A stretch of 64,000 bases of DNA from contig JAPYXD010000704.1 in the NCBI GenBank assembly GCA_030998225.1, forward strand, positions 2,356,001 to 2,420,000, read 5' to 3'. Positions within the stretch are counted from its first letter, which is position 1. Every line of letters starts with the position of its first letter. Position numbers and translations under genes: made by a program. Below, piece after piece: positions 23,541 through 33,879 of this stretch. Below the pieces are notes generated by a model that saw only the letters and a list, made by a program, of their open reading frames with translations, searched no databases and had not been told where the DNA came from. This DNA comes from Diplolepis rosae (Eukaryota; Arthropoda; Insecta; Hymenoptera; Diplolepididae).

Positions 23541-23719
23541 GTTCAAAACTATTCTTATATAGATTTTGATTTGTATGAGATAGTGATATCATCAAAACAA
23601 AACAACCTAAGTATCAGTGTTGCGATTTATTGGGTTGGCAACAAAGTCGTTTCATTTTTTTTTCACGATTTCCAAAGCAAGTTTATCAATGCAAATAGCA
23701 AACATTAATCAATTATGTA

Positions 23720-24225
23720 TTGACCATTTTGTTCGATGACCTTTTGCCATTTTTCAATCAGCTTCATAATTCCGCTTTCGCAGAAAGTTTGGCTCTTATA
23801 GAGGCAAAAAACTGAATCAACTCATTGTTGACAGCCTCATTTGAATCGAAAGTTTTTCCATTCAAATGGTTTTGAAGTAAACGGAATAAAAGATAATCGG
23901 ATGGTGCAAGATCAGGACTATACAGTGGATGAGGCATCACTTATTAACGTAATCTGTGATCTCTCGTATCGTACTACGCCGGTTATTTTCTATCATTGCT
24001 TTTATTATCGTCGTCAACTTGAGTTGGGCGGCCAGAGCGTGGTGCATTTTTGAGGTGAAAATCTCCGGACCGAAAACGAGCAAACCAATTCTGGCACTGG
24101 CGTTCTGTTAATGATTTTTCACCATAAACATCATACAACTTTTTTCGAGCTTGCACTGCGTTTTTACCTTTTCGGAAGTAATAAAGTAAAATGTGACGAA
24201 AATGACCGTCTGGAATCTCCATTTC
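23720..24225 (-). pseudogene. Mariner transposase with internal deletion
   Basis: Starting at the ATG 24222, the N-terminus reads MEIPDGHFRHILLYYFRKGK, then DVYGEKSLTERQCQNWF and SGRPTQVDD, a mariner helix-turn-helix domain. The sequence then jumps to the C-terminal catalytic block, with PLYSPDLAPSDY near 23920, and on to the C-terminus. The middle with the first two catalytic Asp is missing. The protein cannot be catalytic, although its TIRs remain. Confidence 0.85.
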
Positions 24226-24389
24226 AAATCAATGCAAAACAATAAATAAACAGCAAAACTTAAAACTTTTTTTGACTGAATAATCTATGAAACGTCAGCT
24301 GTCAAATACCATATACGGTCTGAAGTTTGCAATGGAGAAGAACGACTTCCAGGCCGTGCAAACCTAATGGAAAGGTGGTGGACCGTTAG

Positions 24390-24424
24390 CAACTAGCGCC
24401 GCGTACAGCACTGCGCATGAACTA
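24390..24424 (+). repeat. 35-bp direct repeat, copy 1
   Basis: CAACTAGCGCCGCGTACAGC and following bases to GAACTA recur in the same orientation at 26673-26707 with four differences. The pair brackets the THAP-containing insert. Confidence 0.7.
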
Positions 24425-25094
24425 CCATTATTTGTGCACGTGTTAGTGCATATACATGCATACGTAGGTTCTTTAAATGTGTTACAAAGAATATATTCAA
24501 ATAAAATTAAAAGGAAATTGAAGATTTAGCGCAAAATTGTGAAAATTTAATTCAAGATTGAAAAGTTATGTTGATATCAACTCACTCTTTAATTACATTT
24601 ACACAATTTTGCCTTAAATCATGGTTTTCTCGTCATAAATAAAAATCAAAAATATCTGTAATTTGTATTTTTATTTTCAGAAAATATAGTTGCTTAGCAA
24701 ATTTTGCGTTGACTTTTGTACTACAAGATAATCGAACACTTTGTGGGGTCGAGATAGCTCTCTTCGGTGTTGTGTGAAAGTCTTCTCCAAATACATCCTT
24801 GCTGCTTCCTGCTTCTGGGATATCTTCTGATTATTTTTTCTGGAATATAGATTAAAAGCATTTAATTTATATGAATATTTGAAATTTATTTCGTAGGTAT
24901 TTTATAAAATAAATAAAAATAAATTTTATAAAATAAAACTCCAGTCATATGTTTCGCGAAATTTTGGTGGGAATTTATGACATTGTGGAATTTGTATTGG
25001 CAATTCTCAGCTATTTTTTCATAAATAATCCTTTGTAATTTTATACTATATATGTACTTGCATCTATATCTTCAGTAACATTTAGACAGAAGTA

Positions 25095-26102
25095 CACTGC
25101 CGGTCGAAATTATTTGTTCACGTGTTGTTTCAGCTATTCCTAAAGTGTCTTAATTTTTATAATAACAAGTTGAAATTTTTTTCTCTATCATAAAATAAAA
25201 GTTAATAAAATTTTGCAAATAACAAAAATAAAACAAAATAAAAAATAATAAAATAAATTTTTAAATAAAATAAATTTTTTTTTCACAGAAAAATTTCTTC
25301 AATTTATATTGGAAAATACTATCTAGTTTTAAATAACGTTGGATTAATTCTAAATCAGAGGTTGATAAGGTCGATATAGTAGAGTTCCGTTGTCACGTAC
25401 AGTGATACACTCTTCTAATGATCGACATAATCGACTGAAATGATTTAGAAAAATCAGAAAAAATAACAAAATTTTAATTTTATAAAAAAATATTTCAGAA
25501 AACTTGAAATTTCAATCATTCTGAAAAATATTAACAACTCTGAAATTAATTAAGATTTTTAAAACTTTTTTGTCTCATTTAAATAGTAGGTTTTCATAGT
25601 ATTTTGCTAACTAATCAAGATATTTTCAGATTTTTTTCCTGGATTCTACCCGGCGTCAAAAATGATACAAAAAGGTCATAAAATTTTAAAAATGTGTAGC
25701 TACTTACAAGAAATTTTTAAAAACCAATGTGTATCATATTTTAATAAAATTTATAGATTACTGTCTTCATTTGAAAATTTTCGACATGTTTGTACCATGT
25801 TTGACCCCAGGGTAGAATCCAAAAGAAAAATTCTAAAAATATCTTGATAAGTTAACAAAATACTATGAAGAGTAACCTTCAAAATGAGACCAGAAACGTT
25901 TAAAGGTCTTAATTAATTTCAGTGTTATTAATATTTATTCAAAAAGATCGAAATTTGACGTTTTTTGCAATATATTCTTATAAAATTATCATTTTGCCTT
26001 CAACTTGGGCTCACTAGATGCAAAATTTAAATAATTATAAAAATTAAGACACTTTAAGAATAGCTAACACAGCAGGTGAATAAATAATTTTGACCGGTAG
26101 TG
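25095..26102. mobile_element. Tc1-like MITE (1008 bp), relative of 20255-21108
   Basis: Flanked by TA on both sides. CACTGCCGGTCGAAATTATT at the left is mirrored by AATAATTTTGACCGGTAGTG at the right. The arms extend about 70 bp, through AGTGTCTTAATTTTTATAA and its complement. The interior is AT-rich without coding sequence. It interrupts the 3' flank of the THAP gene, about 30 bp from the point where the relative interrupts its own copy. Confidence 0.8.
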
Positions 26103-26116
26103 TATATACTACTTTT

Positions 26117-26564
26117 TTAGTTTGGTATCTCAAAATTACGTGCTAGAATTTTATTGTCATTCCTAAGGAAATTAAAAATATTGTTACTTACGTGTGCAAA
26201 CTGCACGCTACTTTCTTCAAAGTCTCGTGTGCCTTCTGCAGGTTTTTCTACTTCGGGAATGAAAATTTCGAAGTCTGATGGGGAAGAAACACTCGCCGGT
26301 ATAATGTTCACATCACTTCCACTCGACACATCACTACACGACGGTAAATTTAACGACGGAAAAATGTCGATGACAAATAAAAAATTGTCTTTCTAGTACT
26401 TCGAGGTATCCTAACCTCGACAAGTAGGGATTTGAGCATGCTTCTATCCATCGTTGTCTGGCATTTTCTTTCTTCGGAAACCGATGAATTGACACATTGT
26501 TCTTCCGACCCCTTTTGGAGGTACACCCACTCACAGCACACTGAATTTCGTACTTCGAATTCAT
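26117..26564 (-). pseudogene. THAP-domain transposon gene, frameshifted
   Basis: The ATG at 26564 opens a frame with a THAP (C2CH zinc-coordinating DNA-binding) module: Cys9 and Cys14 (CAVSGC), Pro30 in HRFPKK, Trp39 in RQRWIEAC, and Cys64/His67 in ICHRHF. THAP domains are common in P-element-type transposases and in domesticated host regulators. The frame stops after the CHRHF block. A second frame (from about 26370) carries on with SSGSDVNIIPASVSS and an acidic stretch to NFLRNDNKILARN and a stop at 26117, so a small indel is likely. A GTAAGT at 26191 could be a splice donor, but the next AG gives an intron of only 29 nt and a stop, so I prefer read-through. No AVPxxF-type box and no transposase domain are seen. 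Confidence 0.7.
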
Positions 26565-26672
26565 TTTAAATGATTATAAAGCGCGATCGCGTACGAATTG
26601 TTGATACATGTATACAACAACGACGGAACTCATACGAAGCCGTTCCCTTTGCCGCACTCCGCCCGCTTCCGA

Positions 26673-26707
26673 CAACTAGCGCCGCGTACACCACCGCACA
26701 TGAACTA
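26673..26707 (+). repeat. 35-bp direct repeat, copy 2
   Basis: Partner of 24390-24424. It lies just upstream of the THAP gene start when read on the minus strand, between that gene and the right end of the mariner. Confidence 0.7.
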
Positions 26708-26817
26708 TCCTACGGGGACACCTAATACATTAGAGGTCGACCTGCCCTGACGACTTCGAACGACTAACAATAAGTCATCTAGCGGAAAAAAGCGAAATGA
26801 CTTTGTTGCCAACCCAA

Positions 26818-27894
26818 TGAATGGCTATCGCAGATAAAGCTAGGTAATTTCTCTTTAATGTCTGTTATCCAATAATCTTATCTAATTTTTTACTCAGCGA
26901 GACCAACCAGCATTAGAGGTGTGTCTATGACTTTATAGATCATTATCATTCTACATCGGGTAGTAATCATATCAGTTTTCATGATAAGGTACCTAGCCAA
27001 TCGCTTGTTGTTAAGATAAAATCCTGAAGTTAATAATCAGTCATTTCATATTCCAACTTTTTCAATTGTTCTCACCCAAATCACTATGATAGGCCTGAAA
27101 AATCTCTATATTTCTTCCACTCTATTTCATTTTACATTTTACTCTAGATTCTCAAAGTATGTTTGTATTTCTAAAGGAAGTATAACTTGAATGGGAATTC
27201 GCATTCAAGAACTTTACTAATTATAAATTAAGTAGGTTGTGTTCAAATTCAAACATGCGTTAGTGAATTATTCATAGAAAAGTGTGTATGAGTAAGATAA
27301 TTGGCCATTTTAACGAAACATATAAACGCACCTTTAGAAGAATTCAGAATGCAAGGAATTTAGAACAGTTAATTGAATAAGCTGATTGACCAAGATGTCT
27401 AAAGCTGCGATATTTTACGTATTTGCGATGTATTCAACCAATCACAACGTCTCTGTGACTAGAAAAATGTCGCCAATCGAGAAATTTCGGGTATAACACG
27501 CTCCATGTGAATTTACCCTCATCTCACAAAGAAAATATCTAAAAAATCCTCTTGGACAATCCCTATCCATTTTTTTCCCATGCGACTAAAATAACCCTAT
27601 AAATATGGTGAAAACCCCTAATCTGGTGCCACTTTTGTAGATGGCATTATAATATCGCCAAATAACAATCAATACTCTTGTAACGTTAAAAATAAACGAG
27701 AAAAATGTCATTAGATTACTAGTTTGTTCATGAATTGCAAAAACTTTTCAATGTATTTTTGAAGCCTAATTAAAATTATATTGAAAAGATGTCTTCCTCA
27801 TTTAGCCTTAGATTTTTATTCCATTAAACGGAACCAACACATTTGATAATTATATAAATAGTTTTATATATAATATATATATATAATAGTTGAT
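26818..27894. other. No gene recognised
   Basis: AT-rich, no paired termini and no protein motifs. Confidence 0.4.
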
Positions 27895-28044
27895 TTGGCA
27901 TGGGGTCAGTGTTTTTTTCTAATTTTTCATGTGATAAAGAGCAGAAAAATCAGAAAATTTCGTTACAAATGCGGATCACTTTAGTTAAAGTAAAATTAAA
28001 AGCATGCGAAAATACTTCTGGATATGCATGCTCCAAGGTGTACA

Positions 28045-28263
28045 CACGGAGAAAAATGGATGTTCAACTATGGGACAGCCATCTTATATGTTCACTTGTA
28101 TTATCTAGATGTTCAACTGTAATATCTAAGATATTAATCTCTGCATATTTTAACATCTTAGATATTACAGCTGAATATCTAGATATTACAACTGAATATA
28201 TAAGATGGCTGTCCCATAGTTAAACATCTAGATGTTAATTCTAAACATCCACTTTTCTCTGTG
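28045..28263. mobile_element. CACTG-type MITE, ATATCTAGATATT oligomer family (219 bp)
   Basis: The ends are CACGGAGAAAAATGGATG and CATCCACTTTTCTCTGTG, flanked on both sides by CA. The arms contain ATGGGACAGCCATCTTATAT and its complement. The body repeats ATATCTAGATATT and CAACTGTAATATC words. It sits inside a Penelope fragment. Relatives lie at 39005-39216, 58035, 59665 and 61161. Confidence 0.85.
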
Positions 28264-28363
28264 CAGGTACCAGGCCGTTTCAAACTTGATTTTGGCTACT
28301 CAAACGTTATTTCGCTTAATTTCTAATCTCTAATTTTATAATGTAAATTAAAACTGTTTGACA

Positions 28364-28394
28364 CTGAAGAGAACCCCTAGTTGTGCACGAAACG
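28364..28394 (+). ncRNA. Hammerhead-like core motif
   Basis: CTGAAGA (28364-28370) and GAAACG (28389-28394) are separated by 18 nt, the same arrangement as in the 12-13 kb palindrome. The middle pairs less well here (GAACCCCTAGTTGTGCAC), so activity is doubtful. Confidence 0.4.
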
Positions 28395-28639
28395 TTTTCC
28401 TTTTCTAATTTTTATCTTCATTATCACATAAAAACTTATCATAAAGAATCACCATCCTCTGAAGTTCTATTCAATGCCTTTTTTAAGAAAATCATTTAAA
28501 ACAGCTTATTCTCTAGAAAAAAGGCCCTGATCCTGAATTTTGTAGTTTGCATGACCACTCGAGGGATCTGAATGGTCCGACCCAAGAACGAGAGCCCATT
28601 GAGCTGGTATGTAACTGCTTAACGAGTTAACAAGTCAAC

Positions 28640-29263
28640 TTGCCAACGTGTTGGTTAGTACCTACGACGATCGGCATTGGAGGCGCGTGTAAGAGAATCC
28701 TCGGTAACAAATCTCTTGGTCGCCTTTCTTCTCTTTCTCATTCCCCTCTCACTCTCCCTCTGTTTCTCTTTCACGCGCGCGCGCGCGCCTGGCTTGCAAC
28801 TCGCAAGTCCTCTTCGCGCTTGTATACGCATGCCGCCAATTATAAGCATCCTCCTTGTTTCTTCCCTGTCCGCCCCCACCTTTTTGATCACGCGCACCCA
28901 CCCTCCTTTCTTCCCTCTTCCTATATATTGCACGCACTCCCTATTCCCCTCCGCCCCTTTCTTCGTTTACAATCGCAGAGGGTAACAGAGTCGTGGGAGC
29001 TATCTGATGCTGCGGGAGAGGTGTTAATTCACGACCGAACCTCCCTCTCTCTCTCTCACTTTCTGCGCCCTTTAAATCCCCACCTCAGAGGAGTTCCCCC
29101 ACCAAAGGAACCTCCACAATCGTGTCACCCCACCCTCCGCCACCACGACCTCGACACTCAAGCGCGGGCCGGCGAGGTGGACGCACTCGGCCTAGCTTGT
29201 TTTTTACTATGTGCTAGGCACATTTGTTCAATGATCTTCATTTATTTTCGAGATATCGCATAA
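28640..29263 (+). other. GC- and pyrimidine-rich segment with the longest open frame of the window (207 codons)
   Basis: The frame from ATG 28640 to TAA 29263 is rich in Ser, Leu, Pro, His and Arg, with no recognisable domain. The underlying DNA is strongly pyrimidine-biased on the plus strand, and several frames on both strands are open. It contains a (CG)n run near 28773. No codon periodicity is obvious to me. I think it is more likely single-copy regulatory or untranslated-exon DNA than a protein gene. Confidence 0.35.
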
Positions 29264-30111
29264 TAGTGTCTCTATTACCACGGAAAAAGGTTTATAGGGT
29301 TTCAAATTATTTTATTTCGTTATAAACTTTTTTATACTTCCATTAAGCTGAATCTTTTTACCCTTTTGTTGAACCCCATGTAAGACGTTCCGTAAAATGT
29401 TGATTCCACCGTGTATGCCTGAAAAATAGATGTTTTTTCAAAATTATTTTTGTGGATTGAAGAATAAAATGATTGCAAATTTGATTTTGGTGTTTCACTA
29501 GGCATTATTTAAGAAAAAGAAGACAATTTCCTCAGCGCAAAAAAATAAGTTTCTGAGAACCGAGGGGGTTTTTACTCGCGAGTAAAATGATGTATAATGA
29601 ACAAATAGCGTTATTAAATACGAACGAGTCGATGAGTATTTACGGGAGTTGGAATTACCTGTACACAGCGTGCATGAGTAATCGTCGGGACATCTGGCCA
29701 TCGTCAATCTCAACCTATAACAAAAACATATTGTTTTTTGCGATAATGGATTCTGTTTGTGGAGAGAGTTACATTTGTAAGTAAAAAATTCAAGCCCGAA
29801 AGGCGAACCAAGAAAATGTATGAAGGATTCAGTACTAGGCAGACGTTCTTTATTATCTTCTGTTGTATTCTTTAAATGTTCAAAAAGATATTTCATTTTA
29901 ACTTCTACTATCGCCATATTTTTTAATTATTTTTCTCAATTGATCATTATGTACTTTTACTTCTTTCACAGCTAAATTCACTTCGCTAAGCCCTGAGGGA
30001 ATGGGATTCATAGATTTTGCCGAAATTAATGTCTAATCACTTATTAGAGTCTAAACCTCGTTAAATTTGTGTTTAAATGAAAACATCCGATAAAATAGAA
30101 ATGCATGTTAT
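29264..30111. other. No gene recognised
   Basis: Contains a minus-strand open frame of 139 codons ending at 29498 without recognisable motifs. TTTTTACTCGCGAGTAAAA near 29570 is a short palindrome. Confidence 0.35.
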
Positions 30112-30198
30112 TTTTCTACTAGCGGGTCATAAAGTGCATTTTATTCCCCCTGTAGGGAAAACAAATTCATTTTCGGAACCCTGCAGTAGAAAAAAATC
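30112..30198. mobile_element. Hairpin element with CTACTAGCGGGTCA arms
   Basis: TTTTTCTACTAGCGGGTCAT at the left is partly mirrored at the right by CCCTGCAGTAGAAAAA. Middle words match the copies at 10603 and 51983. Confidence 0.6.
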
Positions 30199-30211
30199 GT
30201 TTGCAACACGG

Positions 30212-30774
30212 AATAGTATATTACGTGCCTAGGCACACAATGAGGGTTATTGCGTGACGAGCGACAATGCTCGCAGGAGATCGAAGCCAAGGCGTAGCCG
30301 AGACGAAGCCGAGGCGCGATCAGTCCTGCGAGCATTGTCGCGAGTCTCGCAATTTCCCGAATTGTGTGCATTGGCGCGTATTCTATTTTATGTGACTTCG
30401 GTGCGGATACGAGTTTTTATGCGTACACTCGAATCTAATCTAGTATTTTAGTTGTTTGCGGCGCTAGTCATTACACTTGATATGTCACGACTAGTCCCGG
30501 CCATTTTGATTTTATCGATCTTGTGTAGTAGTAATGGATTCTAATAGGCGCATGCGCAGTTCAAATGTACAAGGCTTTGCCAGTAAGGTGCTAACGCTGT
30601 ACGAAGAAGAAGTGAGAAGAAGAAGAATAAGAAGAAGATTGCGTTCCGCTGTAAGACTATATGCGCATACGCAGTTCAATTTTTATATTGTATTCCTCTG
30701 TAACGCAATACACAACATTCCGTTACTCTCAGCTGTAACGGAAAAACGAGTTTCCGCGCCTGAGACACATAAAA
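30212..30774 (+). mobile_element. GTGCCTAGGCAC family, fullest copy (~560 bp)
   Basis: It starts at the 11-mer AATAGTATATT, then GTGCCTAGGCACA, and ends GAGACACATAAAA, a short inverted match. It contains an 18-bp perfect stem: GCGACAATGCTCGCAGGA (30261) and its complement (30323). The ~44-nt loop repeats CGAAGCC and GGCG words. Downstream are a purine tract (GAAGAAGAA)n and GCGCATGCGCAGTTCAA. No protein is encoded that I can recognise. Three other copies are in the window. Confidence 0.7.
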
Positions 30775-30885
30775 GGCATTTATTTTACTCGTCTTATTGT
30801 TGCTTTCGCTTTGTTCGGGCGTAAAGCTTCACACTCGCAAAATAAATTTTGTTTTCCCTAGTTGCACAATATACTATTTTACAGC
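30775..30885 (-). mobile_element. Hairpin element with GTGCAACTAGG arms
   Basis: Reading the minus strand it runs TGTGCAACTAGGGAAAAC, GCGAGTGTGAAGC, GAACAAAGCGAAAG, ACGAGTAAAATAAATG. It abuts the preceding element directly and is followed by AATATACTATT. Confidence 0.6.
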
Positions 30886-30897
30886 AAGTTGATTAAG

Positions 30898-31800
30898 AAG
30901 TCGGTTGGAGGTACCCGTAGAGAGGGTTGACATTTTAAAAGTTCCTATAGAATTTCAGTAGAGTTTGAAACTTAAGACGGAAACTTTTAAAGTTTCAACC
31001 CTAGGGCTGAAAATTACAGTTTCAATCCGCTCTACAGGTACCGAAAATCAGATTTTTAATAGAGACGCTATGAAAATGTCTTTTAGAAAGATAAAAGAAA
31101 GTTTTTGTAAAAGACTTTTGCAAATAAGTTCGCAAAGTGCATTCTTGATTTCAAATATTGGTTTAGAAAACAAGACAAAAAATCATAAAAAGAATAGTAT
31201 ATTGCGTGTCGAGAGTCGAAAGGCAACGATTTCGAAGATATCACACGAGTGAAATGATTGCCTCGACCCGAGTCATGCCTACAATTTTTCATTATATCGA
31301 TAATCGAAATTCAACTTGAGATGCCTGCAAAGCGGGTAGAAAACTCGATTTTCGATTCACTCCACCGGCATCGAAAGTCGAATATTCGATTGAGGTACGA
31401 TGAAAAATTATTTTCATAGCGCCTCCTTTGAAAATCCGATTTTCGGTACCTGCAGAGCGGGTTGAAACTACGATTTTCAAGCCTAGGGTTGAAAGTCGCT
31501 GTTTCAACCCGCTCCACAGTTACAGCCAATCAGATTCTCAAAAGAGTTGCTATGAAAAATAGTATACATTACTCGAAACAAAACACAGCGAAAGCATTTC
31601 GTGTGATTGCAGCCCTCGTTTCACTCGGGCAGCAAACTTCACACTCATGCAATCGCTCTGTTTCGCCCCTTGTAATGTAATATACTATTGCATAGCGCCT
31701 CCTTTGAAAATCCCATTTGCGGTACCTGATGTAGAGCGGGTTGATTTTCAACTCATTGCAATCGCTGTGTTTCGCCCCTTCTAATGTAATATACTATTGT
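30898..31800. repeat. Cluster of GAGCGGGTTGAAA fold-back pieces
   Basis: At least five full or partial copies of a ~150-bp palindromic unit occur here (about 30998, 31290, 31411, 31691 and neighbours). Between them are two GTAATATACTATT junctions and sequences such as TCTGTTTCGCCCCTTGTAA and TCACTCGGGCAGCAAAC. All open frames here derive from the repeats. Confidence 0.65.
31411..31560. mobile_element. 150-bp fold-back, reference copy
   Basis: TTTTCATAGCGCCTCCTTTG is paired with an inverted right end that finishes GAGTTGCTATGAAAA. Inner words GGTACCTGCAGAGCGGGTTG and CAACCCGCTCCACAGTTAC mirror each other. The 51741-51861 copy lacks about 30 bp of the centre. Confidence 0.75.
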
Positions 31801-31804
31801 TTGG

Positions 31805-31990
31805 AAGGTTTTTTTTTTATTAAATCTAGAGATTCATTTGAATTAAATTAGATTTGTTTGATTCAAACAAAATATCTTTGAGCCAAATAGATATTTGTTT
31901 CAATGAAATAAATTTTTTTTCAAATCAAATAAATTAATGCATTGGTATATGGTCAAAGATATGATTTGTTTGATTTAAGGCAGAAATTTA
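31805..31990. repeat. ATTTGTTTGATTCAAACAAA oligomer array
   Basis: TTTGTTTGATT, CAAACAAAATATC, CAAATCAAATAAATT and TATGGTCAAAGATATG occur in alternating orientation. It is related to the array at 2400-2588. Termini are not preserved. It is followed by a truncated GTGCAACTAGG hairpin element at 32008-32062. Confidence 0.5.
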
Positions 31991-32062
31991 TTCGATTTGA
32001 AATATTACATTGTGCAACTAGGGAAAAAAAATTTATTTTGCGAGTGTGAAGTTTGATGCAAA

Positions 32063-33783
32063 AAAATGTGCATCAAGATAAATAGATTCTTTGCGATTTT
32101 AGAGTGAATAGCGTCTTTTTAACGAGGTTAGTGATTAAAAATTGTAAGACATAAGTCGCCAAAAGTTGATTAAAATTAAGATTTTTGCAACAACCTGGCA
32201 ACATTGCACTTGAGACGAAAATTAACGAGTGGGTGTGAGTATACCTATTTGCGGTTGACAACGATGAACACTGGATACTCGTAGTGAAGATTTCTGATGC
32301 GATAAGACTTTTGCGTTTTATGCGTGTACTTGCATGAATACACATACACTTTTTCCGTAATCTATAAACTATGGCGCGAGAGACGTTCATTTATTTGCCA
32401 TGCAGGTATGTGAGATCTGTCAGCCCCTCCTTTCTTTGATCATTAAGCACCCGCGCCACCTGCTACCACGAGTACCAGTTTTTATTCACTTTTTCTCTTC
32501 TTCTTCTTTATCTTCTTTTTTTTGATCGTTTCGTACATTCAGTGTTCTGAAATTCTTAAATGAATAGAGCGAGCACGTGCGATTCAATCTTTATTTCCCT
32601 CCTGTACCACTTTTAATGGGAATTAATGATTCATAATAGACAATGACAATTATTTTATAGCTTTGTATCCTGGATCTACTTCTAAATTCAATGTTTAATT
32701 ATCACATTAAAATAGTGTGTCTAGTAGCATAAATAATATATTACTTACTAAGGATAATTAATTCAGTAATTGAATGTCAGTTATTGGAGCGAGAAACATT
32801 TCTGTTCAGACAATCGTCTTACTGATTTTCATTTACTAAATAACTCCGTTGGATGATCAATGTATAAAATGAATAATACGATGAAATTGTTTTATATTCG
32901 AGAAGAGATTGTTTGATTATTTTACAGCTTTATCTAAAATACAAGTTTGTTAATCCAACTCTGCGGGTAATTCATGATCGTAGGGGTCGTGTATCGAACG
33001 ATCGCTCGTTTATCCTTTGAAAGCATTAATGGATCATTGTGCGAATGGATGTATCCGAAGTATCACGAACTTATCCAACAAAAAAAGTTACTCAAGCATC
33101 GTTGCATTATCCAATGTGTATTCACGTAACTTCATACAGTATCCTACATTAATCCCTCCTACAACTGTCACTCGTAGAGTCATCAACATTACATAATACA
33201 ACAGTAAGAAAAATAACTCCTCTCGCGTAACACTAAGTTCCTACCAAACGAAAAATCTTTTATCCTCAGTTTCACCCCCCCCCTCCCTCCATCCCTCTCA
33301 AATCATTAAATTTATGGCTGTATTTAATTTTAGTAAGCGAATACTTACTTAATGTAACGAAAATTGATCGTTCGCTTAGATTAACAGACTATGTGAGTTA
33401 TTTTGCATGACATACGAACTTTTAAGTTGAATCAACTGAGCTGTGATCTTATGCTAAACCAACTTGCGTTTTTTATCACTATAAAGTATCAAATAAAGAT
33501 AATAGGATGTAAAGATTATTTTAACGAGGATTTGCTTTTGAATGTAATTTTAAATAATGTTTATATTAATTATTCGTCAACAATTAAAAAGTATTTTCGA
33601 TAATCCAAATCGAATTCATTAAAGGTACATGAATAATATCTCTAAAAAAGCAAGAAATTTTTAAAATATTTAAATAAAAAATAACAAAAATAATTGATTT
33701 TTTCTATGTATCATTTCATATTTTGTGTTATTTATTTATCCAAAGATTAATCGCATCATTTTTGTTATAAAAAGTTTGTAGTT
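32063..33783. other. No gene recognised
   Basis: Includes a poly-C/CCCT tract near 33274 and AT-rich sequence. No motifs and no paired ends. Confidence 0.4.
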
Positions 33784-33872
33784 CACTCAGAAAAAAATTA
33801 AAAATTTGTTCAAAAATCAAATAAATTTCTGCTTTGAATGAAACGAATTATATCTTTTACCGTATACGAATG
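33784..33872. repeat. Partial CACTG-type array that cuts into gene copy S2
   Basis: CACTCAGAAAAAAATT starts it, followed by CAAATAAATTTCTGCTTTG words and a TACCGTATACG end like that at 2420 and 51716. The second exon of the S2 gene stops where this sequence begins. Confidence 0.45.
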
Positions 33873-33879
33873 CAACAAC

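Larger units (their letters stand above)
23630..26817. mobile_element. Mariner bounded by intact TIRs but enlarged to 3.2 kb by insertions
   Basis: TTGGGTTGGCAACAAAGTCG at the left is mirrored at the right by GACTTTGTTGCCAACCCAA. TA precedes the left end; the right flank is TGA. A normal mariner is about 1.3 kb. The excess is a THAP-type element (about 24390-26710), itself carrying a Tc1-like MITE. The transposase remnant is at the left end, on the minus strand. Confidence 0.75.
27895..28440. mobile_element. Penelope-like terminal fragment with a nested MITE
   Basis: TTGGCATGGGGTCAGTG starts the segment. A hammerhead-like motif (28364-28394) followed by CTTTTCTAATTTTTATC and ATTATCACAT lies near the other end, mirroring TTTCTAATTTTTCATGTG near the start. 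A CACTG-type MITE (28045-28263) is inserted between. Confidence 0.6.

Noticed and set aside
26162..26192. 29-nt intron in the THAP gene
   Set aside because: Too short for an insect intron, and splicing would create an immediate stop; the frame reads through and the flanking residues NFLRN are shared with the 20-kb copy.
28655..28937. Arg-rich minus-strand frames
   Set aside because: Antisense shadows of the pyrimidine-rich island.
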